From: Prochlorococcus sp. AG-442-N17
GTDB taxonomy: Bacteria; Cyanobacteriota; Cyanobacteriia; PCC-6307; Cyanobiaceae
Assembly: GCA_003212375.1 (NCBI GenBank)
Contig: QCPY01000007.1
Span: 1 to 58,398, forward strand
Direction: 5' to 3'
Length of the DNA stretch: 58,398 bases
Made by a program: the position numbers and the translations under genes. The notes under the pieces are model-generated. The model searched no databases and was not told the origin of the DNA. It was given only the letters and a program-made list of their open reading frames with translations. Shown here one piece after another: positions 37,069-47,564 of this stretch (position 1 is the stretch's first letter; every line of letters begins with the position of its first letter).

Positions 37069-37078
37069 CCTTATAAAC

Positions 37079-37480
37079 ATGTCAAATCACGATCCTATTT
37101 CAGATATGCTTACTCGAATAAGAAATGCGAGTCAAAAAAAGCATTCATCCACCGCAATCCCAGCCTCTAAAATGTCGCTGAGTATAGCTAAAGTGCTTCA
37201 AAAAGAAGGCTTCATAGCTGATATTAATGAGGAAGGTGAAGGTTACAAATCTCAAATAGTTTTAGGACTAAAATATAGTGGTAAAAATAAATTTCCTACT
37301 ATCAGGTCAATGCAAAGAGTGAGTAAGCCAGGATTGAGAGTTTATAAAAATACCAAGGGCTTACCAAAAGTTCTTGGGGGTCTTGGAGTTGCTATAGTAT
37401 CAACTTCAAAGGGTGTTATGAGTGACCGTGATGCAAGGAAACAAGGCATCGGTGGCGAAGTTCTTTGTTATGTTTATTAA
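37079..37480 (+). CDS. rpsH: 30S ribosomal protein S8
   Basis: S8, 133 residues, binds 16S rRNA helix 21 and in E. coli also represses the spc operon. [29 protein letters not shown] and the C-terminal [40 protein letters not shown], which carries the RNA-binding STSKG residues, are intact. An AAGGAG site for rplF lies just after the stop. Confidence 0.98.
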   Translation: MSNHDPISDMLTRIRNASQKKHSSTAIPASKMSLSIAKVLQKEGFIADINEEGEGYKSQIVLGLKYSGKNKFPTIRSMQRVSKPGLRVYKNTKGLPKVLGGLGVAIVSTSKGVMSDRDARKQGIGGEVLCYVY

Positions 37481-37492
37481 GGAGAATTAATT

Positions 37493-38032
37493 ATGTCAAG
37501 GATAGGGAAATCTCCAGTTCAAATACCTGAAAAGGTATCTGTTGATATTAATGGATTAAATATCACCGTAAAAGGTCCAAAAGGAGAATTAAAAAGACTG
37601 ATGCCAGAAGGCGTCAATTTTGATCAAAAAGAAAATCAAATAGTTGTTACTCCAGCAACTTCTAAAAGATATTCAAGGCAAAGACATGGTCTCTGTAGAA
37701 CTTTGATTTCAAATATGGTACAAGGAGTTACTGAAGGTTTTTCGAAGAAATTAGAAATAGTAGGAGTTGGCTCTAGAGCTCAAGTTAAAGGAAAAAATTT
37801 AGTTGTAAGTGCTGGATATAGTCACCCAGTAGAAATGACCCCCCCTGATGGTATAACATACAAGGTTGAAAGTAATACAAACGTAACTGTATCTGGAATT
37901 GATAAAGAAATTGTTGGGAACGAAGCAGCAAAAATCAGATCAATCAGACCCCCAGAACCTTATAAAGGTAAAGGTATAAAATACCAAGATGAGCGAATCA
38001 TCAGAAAAGCTGGTAAATCTGGCAAAAAATAG
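37493..38032 (+). CDS. rplF: 50S ribosomal protein L6
   Basis: L6, 179 residues, has two similar domains and lies near the GTPase centre. [19 protein letters not shown] opens the first, and [41 protein letters not shown] is the conserved C-terminal signature. AAGGAG is seven bases before the ATG. Confidence 0.98.
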   Translation: MSRIGKSPVQIPEKVSVDINGLNITVKGPKGELKRLMPEGVNFDQKENQIVVTPATSKRYSRQRHGLCRTLISNMVQGVTEGFSKKLEIVGVGSRAQVKGKNLVVSAGYSHPVEMTPPDGITYKVESNTNVTVSGIDKEIVGNEAAKIRSIRPPEPYKGKGIKYQDERIIRKAGKSGKK

Positions 38033-38045
38033 TTCTATCTAACAA

Positions 38046-38414
38046 ATGACAAAACTCTCTCGAAAACTCCAAACTCAAAAGCGACATAAAAGATCAAGAA
38101 GATTCTTGATTGGAAATCAAGCCCGCCCAAGATTGTCTGTTTATCGTTCTAATAATCATATATATGCACAAGTCATAGATGACATTGCACAAACAACTAT
38201 TTGCTCTGCCTCAACAATTGATAAAGAACTTAAGGAAAAATCTGTTGAACTATCATCTGATTGTAAATCTTCATCAATCGTAGGGGAATTATTAGCTAAA
38301 AGAGCTATTAAGCAAGGAATTAAAGAAGTAATTTTTGACCGAGGAGGCAATATATATCATGGAAGAGTTAAGGCACTTGCAGAGGCAGCCCGTGAGGCAG
38401 GCTTAAAATTCTAA
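38046..38414 (+). CDS. rplR: 50S ribosomal protein L18
   Basis: L18, 122 residues, binds 5S rRNA with L5. The basic N terminus [17 protein letters not shown], then [20 protein letters not shown], and the C-terminal [26 protein letters not shown] are diagnostic. Spacing to both neighbours is under 20 bp. Confidence 0.98.
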   Translation: MTKLSRKLQTQKRHKRSRRFLIGNQARPRLSVYRSNNHIYAQVIDDIAQTTICSASTIDKELKEKSVELSSDCKSSSIVGELLAKRAIKQGIKEVIFDRGGNIYHGRVKALAEAAREAGLKF

Positions 38415-38429
38415 ATATTTATTTTTATT

Positions 38430-39050
38430 ATGACAAACACACCAACTAAAACAGAAAATCAGACAGCACCAGATAATGTCCCTTCAAATAATGCCAGCGA
38501 GCAGAAAAGAAGTAATAGAAATAACGATCGTAAAAAAAATCGAAGAGGTGATTCTAAGAATGAGAGAGAATCTGAGTGGCAAGAACGAGTTGTTCAAATA
38601 AGAAGAGTATCAAAAACTGTAAAAGGTGGTAAGAAAATGAGTTTCAGAGCTATTGTTGTTGTAGGTAATGAGAGAGGTCAAGTAGGAGTTGGAGTTGGTA
38701 AGGCAGGAGATGTAATTGGTGCTGTTAGAAAGGGAGTTTCTGATGGTAAAAAGAATCTTGTAAGAGTGCCTTTAACTCCAAATAATTCTATACCTACTCT
38801 TTCTATAGGTAGAGATGGTGCTGCAAATGTACTTATAAGACCTGCTGCGCCTGGTACTGGTGTAATTGCTGGAGGTTCAATTAGGACAGTGTTAGAATTA
38901 GCAGGTATTAAAAATGTCCTAGCTAAAAGATTAGGTAGTAAGACACCCTTAAACAATGCAAGAGCTGCTATGTTAGCTCTTTCGCAACTCAGGACCCATA
39001 AATCAGTTTCAAGAGAAAGAGGAATTTCTCTTGAGCAGCTTTACTCTTAA
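38430..39050 (+). CDS. rpsE: 30S ribosomal protein S5
   Basis: S5, 206 residues, contributes to decoding accuracy and the mRNA entry channel. A 45-residue polar, Asn- and basic-rich lead precedes the core, longer than in E. coli (166 residues). Core signatures are [43 protein letters not shown] and the C-terminal fold with [19 protein letters not shown]. rpmD (L30), which follows rpsE in E. coli, is absent. Confidence 0.97.
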   Translation: MTNTPTKTENQTAPDNVPSNNASEQKRSNRNNDRKKNRRGDSKNERESEWQERVVQIRRVSKTVKGGKKMSFRAIVVVGNERGQVGVGVGKAGDVIGAVRKGVSDGKKNLVRVPLTPNNSIPTLSIGRDGAANVLIRPAAPGTGVIAGGSIRTVLELAGIKNVLAKRLGSKTPLNNARAAMLALSQLRTHKSVSRERGISLEQLYS

Positions 39051-39055
39051 AAACT

Positions 39056-39514
39056 ATGACTTCAAAATTAAATTCCCTTAAATCTAACCCTGGTTCTAGA
39101 AAGAAAAAATTAAGAAAAGGTAGGGGAATAGCAGCTGGTCAAGGTGCTTCTTGTGGTTTTGGAATGAGAGGACAAAAATCTAGATCAGGTAGACCTACAC
39201 GACCAGGTTTTGAAGGTGGTCAAATGCCTTTATATAGAAGAGTGCCTAAATTAAAGCACTTTGAAATAATTAATCAGAAAAACTTTTCAATAGTTAATTT
39301 GAGTAAACTAGTTGAATTCAAGGATAATGAAGTTGTTAATTTAGACACTCTTGTGAAGAAAAAGGTGATATTTAAGCCAAAATTTCCTCTTAAAATTCTA
39401 GGTAATGGAGAAATTAATTCAAAATTAAAAGTACAAGCTCATGCTTTTACAAAAGTTGCCAAAGAAAAGATTGAAGCCGCTGGCGGATCATGCGAAATTA
39501 TAAACAATAAATAA
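39056..39514 (+). CDS. rplO: 50S ribosomal protein L15
   Basis: L15, 152 residues. The glycine-rich N-terminal extension [51 protein letters not shown] threads into 23S rRNA, and the C-terminal domain ends with [17 protein letters not shown]. It starts 5 bp after rpsE. Confidence 0.97.
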   Translation: MTSKLNSLKSNPGSRKKKLRKGRGIAAGQGASCGFGMRGQKSRSGRPTRPGFEGGQMPLYRRVPKLKHFEIINQKNFSIVNLSKLVEFKDNEVVNLDTLVKKKVIFKPKFPLKILGNGEINSKLKVQAHAFTKVAKEKIEAAGGSCEIINNK

Positions 39515-39544
39515 ATTTAATTATAAATTTAATTTAATTTTCCG

Positions 39545-40864
39545 ATGTTAGTTAACAAAAGTAGAAATCCTAGTGCTTCAGAAATATTCACTCAATTATT
39601 TTTAAATAAAGAGTTAAGAAATAGAGTTTTAACAACTTTAGGTTTGTTACTGTTGGTCAGGTTAGGTATTTATATACCAATGCCTGGTATAGACAGAGTT
39701 GCTTTTAAAAGTTTCATAGATCAGGGTGGCCAATTAATTGGTTTTCTGGATATTTTTACTGGAGGAGGAATTTCAACCTTAGGCATATTTGCACTTGGGA
39801 TTTTACCTTTTATTAATGCTTCAATTATTATTCAACTTTTAACGGCTTCATTGCCTGTTCTAGAAGATTTACAAAAAAATGAGGGCGAAGCAGGCAGAAG
39901 AAAAATTGCTCAGATAACTAGATATGTCTCTTTAGGATGGGGATTTTTGCAAAGCATAATATTCTCTCTAATACTAAGACAGTATGCAGTCGAAGGTATA
40001 AGTGACACTACTTTTGTTTTACAAACATCTATTGCTTTGGTGACTGGTTCAATGGTGGTAATGTGGTTTAGCGAAATTATTACAGAAAAAGGCATAGGTC
40101 AAGGGGCCTCGTTAGTTATCTTTTTAAATATTGTTGCAACATTGCCAAAAGCATTAAGTTCAACTATTGAAAAAGCACAAACTGGTGATCGTGGCGATGT
40201 ATTAGGTATTGCCGTCTTACTTGTAGTATTTTTACTTACAATCGTGGGGATAATATTTGTACAGGAGGGAGCAAGACGTATTCCAATACTTAGTGCAAAA
40301 AGACAAATAGGAAGTACCTCACTACTTCCAACAAGACAAAGTTATTTACCTTTAAAATTAAATGCGGGAGGAGTAATGCCAATTATTTTTGCATCAGCCT
40401 TGATTTTCTTACCCATAACAGTGGCAAACGTAACTGGTAATCCAATACTTATTCAATTAGCTAGTAGTTTAAATCCTGGTTCAACAAACCCATGGCCTTA
40501 TGCTTTAACCTTTTTTGCATTAATTTTAGGGTTCTCATACTTTTATGCCTCTCTAACTATCAATCCTGTAGATGTAGCATCAAATTTAAAGAAGGGCGGA
40601 GTTGCTATTCCTGGGGTAAGACCGGGTACTAATACAGCAAATTACTTATCAGGTATTCAAAATAGGTTGACATTATTAGGAGGATTATTTTTAGGTTCTG
40701 TGGCCATAATTCCAGCAGCTGTAGAGAGAGCCACAAATGTCCAAACTTTTCAAGGCTTGGGAGCTACTTCACTATTGATTCTAGTAGGGGTTGCTATAGA
40801 TACTGCCAAACAAATTCAAACGTATGTTATTTCTCAGAGATATGAGGGTTTAGTTAATAATTAA
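39545..40864 (+). CDS. secY: Protein translocase subunit SecY
   Basis: SecY, 439 residues, forms the membrane channel of the Sec translocon. Ten membrane helices can be placed; signatures include [12 protein letters not shown], the plug-helix region [27 protein letters not shown], and [39 protein letters not shown]. In cyanobacteria it serves both plasma and thylakoid membranes. Its stop shares one base with the adk ATG. Confidence 0.97.
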   Translation: MLVNKSRNPSASEIFTQLFLNKELRNRVLTTLGLLLLVRLGIYIPMPGIDRVAFKSFIDQGGQLIGFLDIFTGGGISTLGIFALGILPFINASIIIQLLTASLPVLEDLQKNEGEAGRRKIAQITRYVSLGWGFLQSIIFSLILRQYAVEGISDTTFVLQTSIALVTGSMVVMWFSEIITEKGIGQGASLVIFLNIVATLPKALSSTIEKAQTGDRGDVLGIAVLLVVFLLTIVGIIFVQEGARRIPILSAKRQIGSTSLLPTRQSYLPLKLNAGGVMPIIFASALIFLPITVANVTGNPILIQLASSLNPGSTNPWPYALTFFALILGFSYFYASLTINPVDVASNLKKGGVAIPGVRPGTNTANYLSGIQNRLTLLGGLFLGSVAIIPAAVERATNVQTFQGLGATSLLILVGVAIDTAKQIQTYVISQRYEGLVNN

Positions 40865-41412
40865 TGAAAAAACATTTACTATTTTTAGGTCCTCCAGGTG
40901 CAGGAAAAGGTACTCAGGCAGAATTATTAAGTCAATCCACTTCTTATTTACATTTATCAACGGGAGAATTATTAAGAAATGAAGTTGAATTGGGTACTGA
41001 TTTGGGAAAGCAAGTTAAAGATATTATGAATAAAGGAAAATTGGTTAGTGATCAACTTGTTTTAGAAATAGTAAAAAGGAATCTTAAAAAAAGTAATAAA
41101 GGTTGGATTTTAGATGGTTATCCAAGAAATTTACTTCAAGTTAAATCTCTAAATGATGTTCTAAGAAATTTAAATCAACCATTAGAAATGGTATTTTATT
41201 TAGATATACCAGACGAAGTTTTAATAAACCGTCTACTTATGAGGGGTAGAAACGATGATAATGAAGAAACAATTAAAACAAGATTAAAAATTTACAAGGA
41301 AACTACAGAACCTTTAGTTGAGCACTACGAAAAACTTTCTCTTTTGGAGTATATTAATGCAGATGGCGATTTAAAAACAATTTCTGCTGATATAAAACGA
41401 AAAATGGCATGA
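40864..41412 (+). CDS. adk: Adenylate kinase
   Basis: Adenylate kinase, 182 residues, interconverts ATP+AMP and 2 ADP. The P-loop [10 protein letters not shown] is at residues 9-18, [11 protein letters not shown] binds AMP, and LDGYPRN follows. The LID region is short ([14 protein letters not shown]) and lacks zinc cysteines, so this is the short form. It is coupled to secY. In other cyanobacteria infA may follow; here the next gene is rpmJ. Confidence 0.96.
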   Translation: MKKHLLFLGPPGAGKGTQAELLSQSTSYLHLSTGELLRNEVELGTDLGKQVKDIMNKGKLVSDQLVLEIVKRNLKKSNKGWILDGYPRNLLQVKSLNDVLRNLNQPLEMVFYLDIPDEVLINRLLMRGRNDDNEETIKTRLKIYKETTEPLVEHYEKLSLLEYINADGDLKTISADIKRKMA

Positions 41413-41456
41413 CGATGATGTAGAATATAGAATTAACATTTTAATGAGAAAACCTT

Positions 41457-41573
41457 ATGAAGGTTAGAGCCTCAGTAAAAAAAATGTGTGACAAATGTCG
41501 TGTTATTCGTAGACATGGCAGGGTAATGGTGATTTGCACTGCAAGCCCTAGACACAAACAACGTCAGGGTTAA
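41457..41573 (+). CDS. rpmJ: 50S ribosomal protein L36
   Basis: L36, 38 residues, [16 protein letters not shown] and so on, ending [10 protein letters not shown]. The zinc-ribbon residues Cys11, Cys14, Cys27 and His33 are all present, so this is the zinc-binding form. It is too short for usual ORF lists but lies exactly where expected between adk and rpsM. A TAGAAT at 41421-41426 could be a -10 box for an internal promoter. Confidence 0.97.
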   Translation: MKVRASVKKMCDKCRVIRRHGRVMVICTASPRHKQRQG

Positions 41574-41618
41574 TCCTTGATGAAATTTTAATTAAAACCT
41601 TTTACTCATTCGAAACAA

Positions 41619-41984
41619 GTGGCCAGGATTGCAGGAATTGACATACCTCGTGAAAAACGAGTTGAAATTGCACTTACATACATCTATGGAATTGGTCTTA
41701 CTAGATCAAAATTAATCCTTGCAAATACAGGAGTTAATCCTGATATTCGTGTAAAAGATTTATCTGATGGTGATGTACAAAAATTGAGAGGTGCAGCAGA
41801 AGAATTTACTGTGGAGGGAGATCTTCGTAGACAAGAGGGAATGGCTTTAAAACGTTTACAAGATATTGGTTGTGTTCGAGGCAGGAGACATCGAATGAGT
41901 TTGCCTGTAAGAGGGCAGAGAACAAGAACTAATGCTAGAACTAGAAGAGGCTCAAGAAAAACAGTTGCTGGTAGAAAAAAATAA
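41619..41984 (+). CDS. rpsM: 30S ribosomal protein S13
   Basis: S13, 121 residues, in the small-subunit head, contacts P-site tRNA and L5. The start is GTG ([26 protein letters not shown]). [42 protein letters not shown] and the basic tail reaching tRNA are diagnostic. Confidence 0.98.
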   Translation: MARIAGIDIPREKRVEIALTYIYGIGLTRSKLILANTGVNPDIRVKDLSDGDVQKLRGAAEEFTVEGDLRRQEGMALKRLQDIGCVRGRRHRMSLPVRGQRTRTNARTRRGSRKTVAGRKK

Positions 41985-42023
41985 TTAATTAAAAATAAAC
42001 AAATCAAAGTTATCTAAATTATC

Positions 42024-42416
42024 ATGGCAGCTACAGTCAAAAAAACGGGCTCAAAGAAATCAAAGAAAAATGTACCAAATGGAGTTGTACATATTCAAAG
42101 TACATTCAATAACACGATTGTATCTATTTCAGATACTTCAGGTCACGTAATTTCTTGGTCTTCAGCAGGGGCAAGCGGATTTAAAGGTGCTAGAAAAGGA
42201 ACTCCATTTGCTGCTCAAACTGCTGCCGAGGCAGCAGCAAAAAGAGCGCTTGATCAGGGCATGAGACAAATAGAAGTATTAGTTAGAGGCCCTGGCGCAG
42301 GTAGGGAAACCGCCATAAGAGCTTTACAAGTTGCCGGTTTAGAAATAACTCTAATAAGAGATGTAACCCCTTTACCACATAATGGATGCAGAAGACCTAA
42401 ACGTAGACGCGTTTAG
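42024..42416 (+). CDS. rpsK: 30S ribosomal protein S11
   Basis: S11, 130 residues, lies on the platform near the E site. [56 protein letters not shown] and the C-terminal [19 protein letters not shown] are diagnostic. A striking run of nine C residues follows its stop. Confidence 0.98.
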   Translation: MAATVKKTGSKKSKKNVPNGVVHIQSTFNNTIVSISDTSGHVISWSSAGASGFKGARKGTPFAAQTAAEAAAKRALDQGMRQIEVLVRGPGAGRETAIRALQVAGLEITLIRDVTPLPHNGCRRPKRRRV

Positions 42417-42427
42417 AACTTAACCAT

Positions 42428-42436
42428 CCCCCCCCC
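42428..42436 (+). repeat. C9 homopolymer before rpoA
   Basis: Nine consecutive C residues lie between rpsK and rpoA, 24 bp ahead of the rpoA GTG. In a genome this AT-rich such a tract is unexpected. It is prone to slippage in replication and sequencing. Confidence 0.7.
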
Positions 42437-42459
42437 GTAAACTTTCAACCTTTTTTTCC

Positions 42460-43398
42460 GTGTTGCAATACCAGATTGACAGAATCGATCATAAAATAGC
42501 TGATGATCGCTCCCAAACAGGAACATTTTTAATTGGCCCTCTAGAAAGAGGACAAGCTACAACTCTTGGCAACTCCTTAAGAAGAGTTCTCATGGGAGGA
42601 CTCGAAGGAAGTGCTGTTACTGCTGTAAGAATTGCAGGAATTAATCATGAATATGCCACTATCCCAGGAGTAAGAGAAGACGTTCTAGATATTCTTCTTA
42701 ATTGTAAGCAACTTTCTCTTAATAGTTCCAATCCAGAGCTTGAGATTGGTAGATTAGTAGTCAATGGTCCTATGGAAGTGAAAGCGAATGATATTCAATT
42801 TTCTTCTCAAGTGGAAGTTGTTGATGGTGATAAGCCCATAGCAACAATTCAAGAAGGACATAATTTAGAACTTGAAATTCATGTAGAGAGAGGGGTAGGT
42901 TACAGACCTGTAGATCGTAGAGACCAAGAAACTACATCTATAGACTTGCTCCAAATTGATGCAGTATTTATGCCTGTTAAAAGAGTTAATTTCACAATAG
43001 ATGAAACCGCGGTAGCAGAAGGTGGGATTGGTCGAGAAAGATTAAAAATGGAAGTTGTTACAGATGGTTCGACAAGTCCTGATGATGCAATTGCAGAAGC
43101 TGCAAATCAGTTAATTGAACTTTTTCAACCCTTAGCGACTGTCACGATGGTCGAAGAAGTTCCTGAAGAACCAGAACCATCTCCTGAAGCTCAAATTCCA
43201 TTAGAAGAACTAAACTTGTCCGTTAGAGCGTATAATTGTTTGAAAAGAGCTCAAGTTAATTCTGTTTCAGATTTAATGGGTTTCAGTTATGAAGATCTTT
43301 TAGAAATTAAAAACTTCGGCTCCAAATCTGCAGATGAGGTTATTGAAGCTCTTGAGCGTATAGGGATTTCAATTCCACAAAGCAGGACATCTGTTTAG
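42460..43398 (+). CDS. rpoA: RNA polymerase alpha subunit
   Basis: Alpha, 312 residues, dimerises to start polymerase assembly. The N-terminal domain has [35 protein letters not shown] and [17 protein letters not shown] linker rich in Glu and Pro (about 234-246) leads to the C-terminal domain [48 protein letters not shown], which contacts activators. The start is GTG at 42460; a TTG follows at once. Confidence 0.98.
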   Translation: MLQYQIDRIDHKIADDRSQTGTFLIGPLERGQATTLGNSLRRVLMGGLEGSAVTAVRIAGINHEYATIPGVREDVLDILLNCKQLSLNSSNPELEIGRLVVNGPMEVKANDIQFSSQVEVVDGDKPIATIQEGHNLELEIHVERGVGYRPVDRRDQETTSIDLLQIDAVFMPVKRVNFTIDETAVAEGGIGRERLKMEVVTDGSTSPDDAIAEAANQLIELFQPLATVTMVEEVPEEPEPSPEAQIPLEELNLSVRAYNCLKRAQVNSVSDLMGFSYEDLLEIKNFGSKSADEVIEALERIGISIPQSRTSV

Positions 43399-43413
43399 AA
43401 AACTTTTAGAATT

Positions 43414-43764
43414 ATGAGACATCAACTAAGAATACCTCTATTAAGTAAACCAGCTGATCAAAGAAAAGCCCTTCTTAGAGGCTTAACTACACAACTCATT
43501 AGAGAGGGCAGAGTAACTACCACTAAAGCAAAAGCGAAAGCTTTAAGAAATCAAGCTGAAAGAATGATTTCCTTAGCTAAGGAAGGAACTTTATCTGCCA
43601 GAAGAAGAGCAATTGGATATATTTATGATAAAAAGCTGGTTCATTCATTATTCGAAAAGGCTCAAGAAAGATATGGTGATAGAGCCGGTGGCTATACACG
43701 AATAGTTAGAACTGTTGCAAGAAAAGGGGATAATGCACAAATGGCTATTATTGAGCTTGTTTAA
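43414..43764 (+). CDS. rplQ: 50S ribosomal protein L17
   Basis: L17, 116 residues, at the tunnel exit region. [58 protein letters not shown] and [27 protein letters not shown] match the family throughout. It follows rpoA by 15 bp. Confidence 0.98.
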   Translation: MRHQLRIPLLSKPADQRKALLRGLTTQLIREGRVTTTKAKAKALRNQAERMISLAKEGTLSARRRAIGYIYDKKLVHSLFEKAQERYGDRAGGYTRIVRTVARKGDNAQMAIIELV

Positions 43765-43803
43765 AAATAAAAATTAAATATTTAATTTAACAAAATATCA
43801 CTT

Positions 43804-44610
43804 TTGAAAAGAGTTGCTTTACTTATTCAATATGATGGATCCTGTTTTTCAGGTTGGCAAAGACAGAAAAACGCAATAAGTGTTCAAGAAATTATTGAAG
43901 ATGTGCTTTACAAATTATCTAATCAAAAGGTAAAGATATTTGCTTCTGGGAGAACAGATGCTGGTGTTCATGCATCTGGCCAAGTAGCCCATTTTGATAT
44001 TGAATTTGTAATCCCAAGTGATCGATATGCAGATTTATTAAATAGAAGATTACCTCCAACAATCAGAGTCTTAGAAACAGTAGAGGTGAAAGATAGTTGG
44101 CATGCCTGCTATTCTGCGGTTTATAGACACTATAGGTACTTAATTAATAATAGTAAGATTCCTAATTTATTTTTAAATAAGTGGTCATGGCATAGATACC
44201 AAAAACCTCTTGATGAGGTTTCAATGTCACATGCTTTAAATGGAATGCTCGGAGAGCACGATTTTTATGCTTTTCAAAAGAGTGGAAGTAATAGATCAAC
44301 CTCTGTGACAACAATAAAATCAATAGAACTGGAAAGGTCTCAAGATTTGATATTAATAGATATAAAAGCTACTGGTTTTCTATATGGAATGGTCCGTTCA
44401 ATAGTTGGTCAACTTGTTTTAGTAGGAGAAAAGAAGATATCACCTGAAATTTTTAAAGATATATGGAAGTCTAAAAATAAACAGGCTGTTCGCGAATCAG
44501 CTCCTGCGAATGGATTATGTTTTGTTAATTCTGTATATAAAGAAAAAATTTTTAAAAGGATTGATAAAAATGTTCTTTTTCCGAGATTTATAATAAGTGG
44601 TAATTCTTAG
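43804..44610 (+). CDS. truA: tRNA pseudouridine(38-40) synthase TruA
   Basis: TruA, 268 residues, makes pseudouridine at positions 38-40 of tRNA. The catalytic Asp52 lies in ASGRTDAGVHASGQVAHF. YDGSCFSGWQRQ and ATGFLYGMVRSIVGQLVLVG are further signatures. The start is TTG at 43804. It sits inside the ribosomal cluster, as in other cyanobacteria. Confidence 0.96.
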   Translation: MKRVALLIQYDGSCFSGWQRQKNAISVQEIIEDVLYKLSNQKVKIFASGRTDAGVHASGQVAHFDIEFVIPSDRYADLLNRRLPPTIRVLETVEVKDSWHACYSAVYRHYRYLINNSKIPNLFLNKWSWHRYQKPLDEVSMSHALNGMLGEHDFYAFQKSGSNRSTSVTTIKSIELERSQDLILIDIKATGFLYGMVRSIVGQLVLVGEKKISPEIFKDIWKSKNKQAVRESAPANGLCFVNSVYKEKIFKRIDKNVLFPRFIISGNS

Positions 44611-44677
44611 CTTCTATATTTTTTATAATTTAAATTTTATGTTTGATAATCTAAAGATGTTGTTGAATACTACTTCA

Positions 44678-44689
44678 ATAATGTAGAAT
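44678..44689 (+). promoter_or_regulatory. Candidate -10 region of rplM
   Basis: AATAATGTAGAA, with the -10-like TAGAAT at 44684-44689, lies 37 bp before the rplM ATG in a 115-bp gap. The same 12-mer occurs before psaD. It suggests that rplM-rpsI-rpmE-prfA has its own promoter. The -35 is weak. Confidence 0.4.
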
Positions 44690-44725
44690 TTAAGATCAGT
44701 TAAATTTATACTGATAATTTTTTAA

Positions 44726-45157
44726 ATGAATAAAACAATTACTCCCTCTTTAGAAACTATCGAAAGGAATTGGTTTTTAGTTGACGCTAAAGATAAAGTA
44801 CTTGGTAGGCTTGCTACAGAAATAGCTGCTATATTGCGAGGAAAGAATAAACCGACATTCACCCCTCATCTGGATACAGGCGATTTTGTTATTGTCGTGA
44901 ATGCTGAAAAAATAGAAGTTACAGGTAAAAAAACATCGCAGAAATTATATAGAAGACACTCTGGTAGACCAGGAGGAATGAAAGTTGAAAAATTCGAATC
45001 ACTTCAAGAAAGAATTCCTCAGAGAATAATTGAGCAAGCAGTTAAAGGAATGCTTCCTCATAATTCATTAGGAAGGAAGCAATTCAAGAAATTAAAAGTT
45101 TATAAAGGCTCAGAGCATCCTCATGCTGCACAAAATCCTGTATTATTAGAAAGTTAG
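44726..45157 (+). CDS. rplM: 50S ribosomal protein L13
   Basis: L13, 143 residues, an early-assembling large-subunit protein. [56 protein letters not shown] and [29 protein letters not shown] are diagnostic. It probably starts a new transcription unit. Confidence 0.98.
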   Translation: MNKTITPSLETIERNWFLVDAKDKVLGRLATEIAAILRGKNKPTFTPHLDTGDFVIVVNAEKIEVTGKKTSQKLYRRHSGRPGGMKVEKFESLQERIPQRIIEQAVKGMLPHNSLGRKQFKKLKVYKGSEHPHAAQNPVLLES

Positions 45158-45166
45158 GTTCTAACA

Positions 45167-45577
45167 ATGAATAGTCAAATAAAAAACAAAGCTGTTTATT
45201 CCGGTACTGGAAGAAGAAAAACTTCAGTTGCTAGAGTTCGTTTGATTCCAGGAAATGGAAAAATTAAAATAAATGGTCGTTCTGGTGATGATTACTTAAA
45301 CTTCAACCCGTCCCACTTAAATTCGATTAAATCCCCTTTGCTTACTTTAGGTCTTGAAAACTCCTATGATATTTTTGTAAATGTTTTTGGTGGTGGTTTA
45401 ACAGGACAGGCGGATGCAATCAAGCAAGGGGCAGCTAGAGCACTTTGTGAGTTATCCCCAGATAACAGGAAGCCTTTAAAAACTGAAGGGCATCTTAGTA
45501 GAGACCCCAGAGCAAAAGAAAGAAGAAAATATGGTCTTAAAAAAGCTAGAAAAGCACCTCAATTCTCCAAACGCTAA
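45167..45577 (+). CDS. rpsI: 30S ribosomal protein S9
   Basis: S9, 136 residues, whose C-terminal tail reaches P-site t[49 protein letters not shown] and the end [20 protein letters not shown] with the invariant terminal SKR are present. Confidence 0.98.
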   Translation: MNSQIKNKAVYSGTGRRKTSVARVRLIPGNGKIKINGRSGDDYLNFNPSHLNSIKSPLLTLGLENSYDIFVNVFGGGLTGQADAIKQGAARALCELSPDNRKPLKTEGHLSRDPRAKERRKYGLKKARKAPQFSKR

Positions 45578-45588
45578 AAGATTTTATT

Positions 45589-45849
45589 ATGCCTAAACCA
45601 GAAATTCATCCTAAATGGTATCCAGATGCAAAAGTTATTTGTAATGGAGAAGTTGTAATGACAACAGGTTCAACTAAGCCTGAATTACATGTTGATGTTT
45701 GGAGTGGGAATCATCCCTTCTTTACTGGGACTCAAAAAATTCTTGATACTGAAGGTAGAGTCGATAGATTTATGAAAAAATATGGTATGGGTTCAGCTGA
45801 TTCAACTACCTCACAAGAAACAAAAGAATCAAAAGACTTAGATAAATAG
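45589..45849 (+). CDS. rpmE: 50S ribosomal protein L31, zinc-free form
   Basis: L31, 86 residues, bridges the subunits. MPKPEIHPKWYPDAKVICNGEVV and ELHVDVWSGNHPFFTGTQKILDTEGRVDRFMKKY identify it. Only one Cys remains (Cys18); the C-x2-C of zinc-binding L31 is replaced by VWSGNH, so this is the form without a zinc site. The acidic, Ser/Thr-rich tail after residue 68 is poorly conserved. Confidence 0.96.
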   Translation: MPKPEIHPKWYPDAKVICNGEVVMTTGSTKPELHVDVWSGNHPFFTGTQKILDTEGRVDRFMKKYGMGSADSTTSQETKESKDLDK

Positions 45850-45883
45850 AAATTAACGAATAAAAATTTAAGCAAAACTTCAA

Positions 45884-46978
45884 TTGGAATACACAACATT
45901 AATTGCAAGGTTGAAAACTGCTTCAGAAAGTTTTGTAAATTTGGAAACGCAATTGGCAGATCCCGATATTGCGAATAATCCAAAAAAACTCGAATCAATA
46001 GCTAAAGAGAGAGCAAAATTGGAACCTCTAGTCTTTGATTTCAATCAATTGCTTGATACCGATAAAGAAATTAATGATGCGAGACTACTTTTAAAAGAGA
46101 ATAGAAATGATAAGGATATGGAATTGTTGATCAATGAAGAATTATGCAACCTAGAGATTCTTAAAAATGAACTTATTCAGAAATTAACAATCGCCTTATT
46201 GCCCAAAGATCCACGAGATGAAAGGAGTGTAATGTTGGAGATTAGAGCTGGAGCAGGAGGAAATGAAGCTTGTATTTGGGCTGGAGATTTGGCAAGAATG
46301 TATGAAAGATACGGACATAAAATTGGGTGGGTAGTAAAACCTATTAGTGCTTCTGAATCTGATATGGGAGGATTTAAGGAATTAGTTATTTCTGTAAAAG
46401 GAGACTCTGTGTATAGTCAATTAAAATTTGAGGCTGGTGTACATAGAGTACAGAGAGTTCCAGCCACTGAATCTCAAGGTAGAGTTCATACTTCAACAGC
46501 TACAGTAGCTGTAATGCCTGAAGCTGATCCAGTTGAAGTAGAAATCGACCCAACTGATTTAGAAATTGGTACAGCTAGATCTGGTGGTGCTGGAGGGCAA
46601 AATGTTAACAAGGTAGAAACTGCTATAGATCTTATACACAAGCCGACAGGAATAAGAGTATTTTGTACACAAGAAAGATCTCAGCTACAAAATCGTGAGA
46701 GAGCCATGGAAATTCTACGAGCCAAATTATATGAAATTCAATTAAAAGAAGCTAATGCTAAGGAGAGGTCACAAAGGTTAATGCAAGTTGGAACTGGAGA
46801 TAGAAGCGAAAAAATTAGGACTTATAATTTTAAAGATAATAGAACTACTGATCATAGATTAGGATCTAATTTTTCATTAGACCCAATTCTAGCAGGTAAT
46901 TTAGATGAAGTTATTGATGCTTGTATAGCTCAAGAACAGAAAAGGATGATGGAAAATTTTAATGAGCATGACAGTTAA
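45884..46978 (+). CDS. prfA: Peptide chain release factor 1
   Basis: RF1, 364 residues, releases peptides at UAA and UAG. The codon-reading PAT tripeptide lies in [18 protein letters not shown], and the catalytic GGQ in [15 protein letters not shown]. The C-terminal region is complete. The start is TTG at 45884. It closes the ribosomal cluster and meets the HNH gene tail to tail with 10 bp between. Confidence 0.97.
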   Translation: MEYTTLIARLKTASESFVNLETQLADPDIANNPKKLESIAKERAKLEPLVFDFNQLLDTDKEINDARLLLKENRNDKDMELLINEELCNLEILKNELIQKLTIALLPKDPRDERSVMLEIRAGAGGNEACIWAGDLARMYERYGHKIGWVVKPISASESDMGGFKELVISVKGDSVYSQLKFEAGVHRVQRVPATESQGRVHTSTATVAVMPEADPVEVEIDPTDLEIGTARSGGAGGQNVNKVETAIDLIHKPTGIRVFCTQERSQLQNRERAMEILRAKLYEIQLKEANAKERSQRLMQVGTGDRSEKIRTYNFKDNRTTDHRLGSNFSLDPILAGNLDEVIDACIAQEQKRMMENFNEHDS

Positions 46979-46988
46979 AATCTTAGGG

Positions 46989-47495
46989 TTAAGCAGCTAA
47001 ACCTATTACATATTTACTCCATTCTTTGTGCTTGCCAGAGTCTATTTGTCTTGTTGCTTCAAAATTTAGATTGCTTAATGGGCGATACGGCTTCCGTTTT
47101 AAAGGCATATTTGCTTCTTCAGGGGTTCTACTGCCTTTTTGTACATTACATCTAAGACATGCTGTTGTCACATTTTCCCAAGTATCATTTCCTCCTCTGC
47201 TTCTTGGTAAAACATGATCTATAGATAAATCGCTACCTTTATGGTTACAATATTGACATGAATTATTGTCTCTGAGGAGTATATTTTTTCTTGTAAGTGC
47301 AACTTCTCTGAAGGGAACTTTTACGTAATAACGGAGTCTAATAACGGTAGGTAGTTTTTGTCCTGAATGTATTAAGTATGATTGATCTTCTTCTAAACTT
47401 TCTGCTTTACCTTTAATCATTAAAATTATTGCTCTACGCCAAGAAGTTATATTTAAAGGTTCATAAGAAGCATTTAAAACAAGAGTCTGGCCCAT
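46989..47495 (-). CDS. HNH endonuclease family protein
   Basis: A 168-residue protein from the ATG at 47495 (MGQTLVLNASYEPLNITSWRRAIILMIKGKAE). The frame is open further upstream to 47558, but the family consensus begins near LVLNASYEPL. The HNH core is CQYCNHKGSDLSIDHVLPRSRGGNDTWENVTTACLRCNVQKGSRTPEEA, with two CxxC pairs for zinc and the catalytic His in IDHV. This family is near-universal in cyanobacteria and its natural substrate is unknown to me. It is divergent from alr. Confidence 0.85.
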   Translation of the reverse strand: MGQTLVLNASYEPLNITSWRRAIILMIKGKAESLEEDQSYLIHSGQKLPTVIRLRYYVKVPFREVALTRKNILLRDNNSCQYCNHKGSDLSIDHVLPRSRGGNDTWENVTTACLRCNVQKGSRTPEEANMPLKRKPYRPLSNLNFEATRQIDSGKHKEWSKYVIGLAA

Positions 47496-47564
47496 GCCAA
47501 AATTCAATTTACATGTCATGCTAGCGTTATATTTAAATAAACGCATATATTTGCACAAACATCA

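Noticed and set aside
39513-39530. AAATTTA/TAAATTT hairpin before secY as a terminator
   Set aside because: The stem is A/T only, there is no clean T run, and a terminator here would cut off secY-adk inside the operon.
41684-42007. Minus-strand frame over rpsM
   Set aside because: It is a shadow of the S13 gene; S13 matches its family from end to end.
47496-47558. Upstream extension of the HNH endonuclease frame
   Set aside because: The family consensus starts near LVLNASYEPL; the extra 21 residues look like leader sequence and would leave only 6 bp to the divergent alr start.
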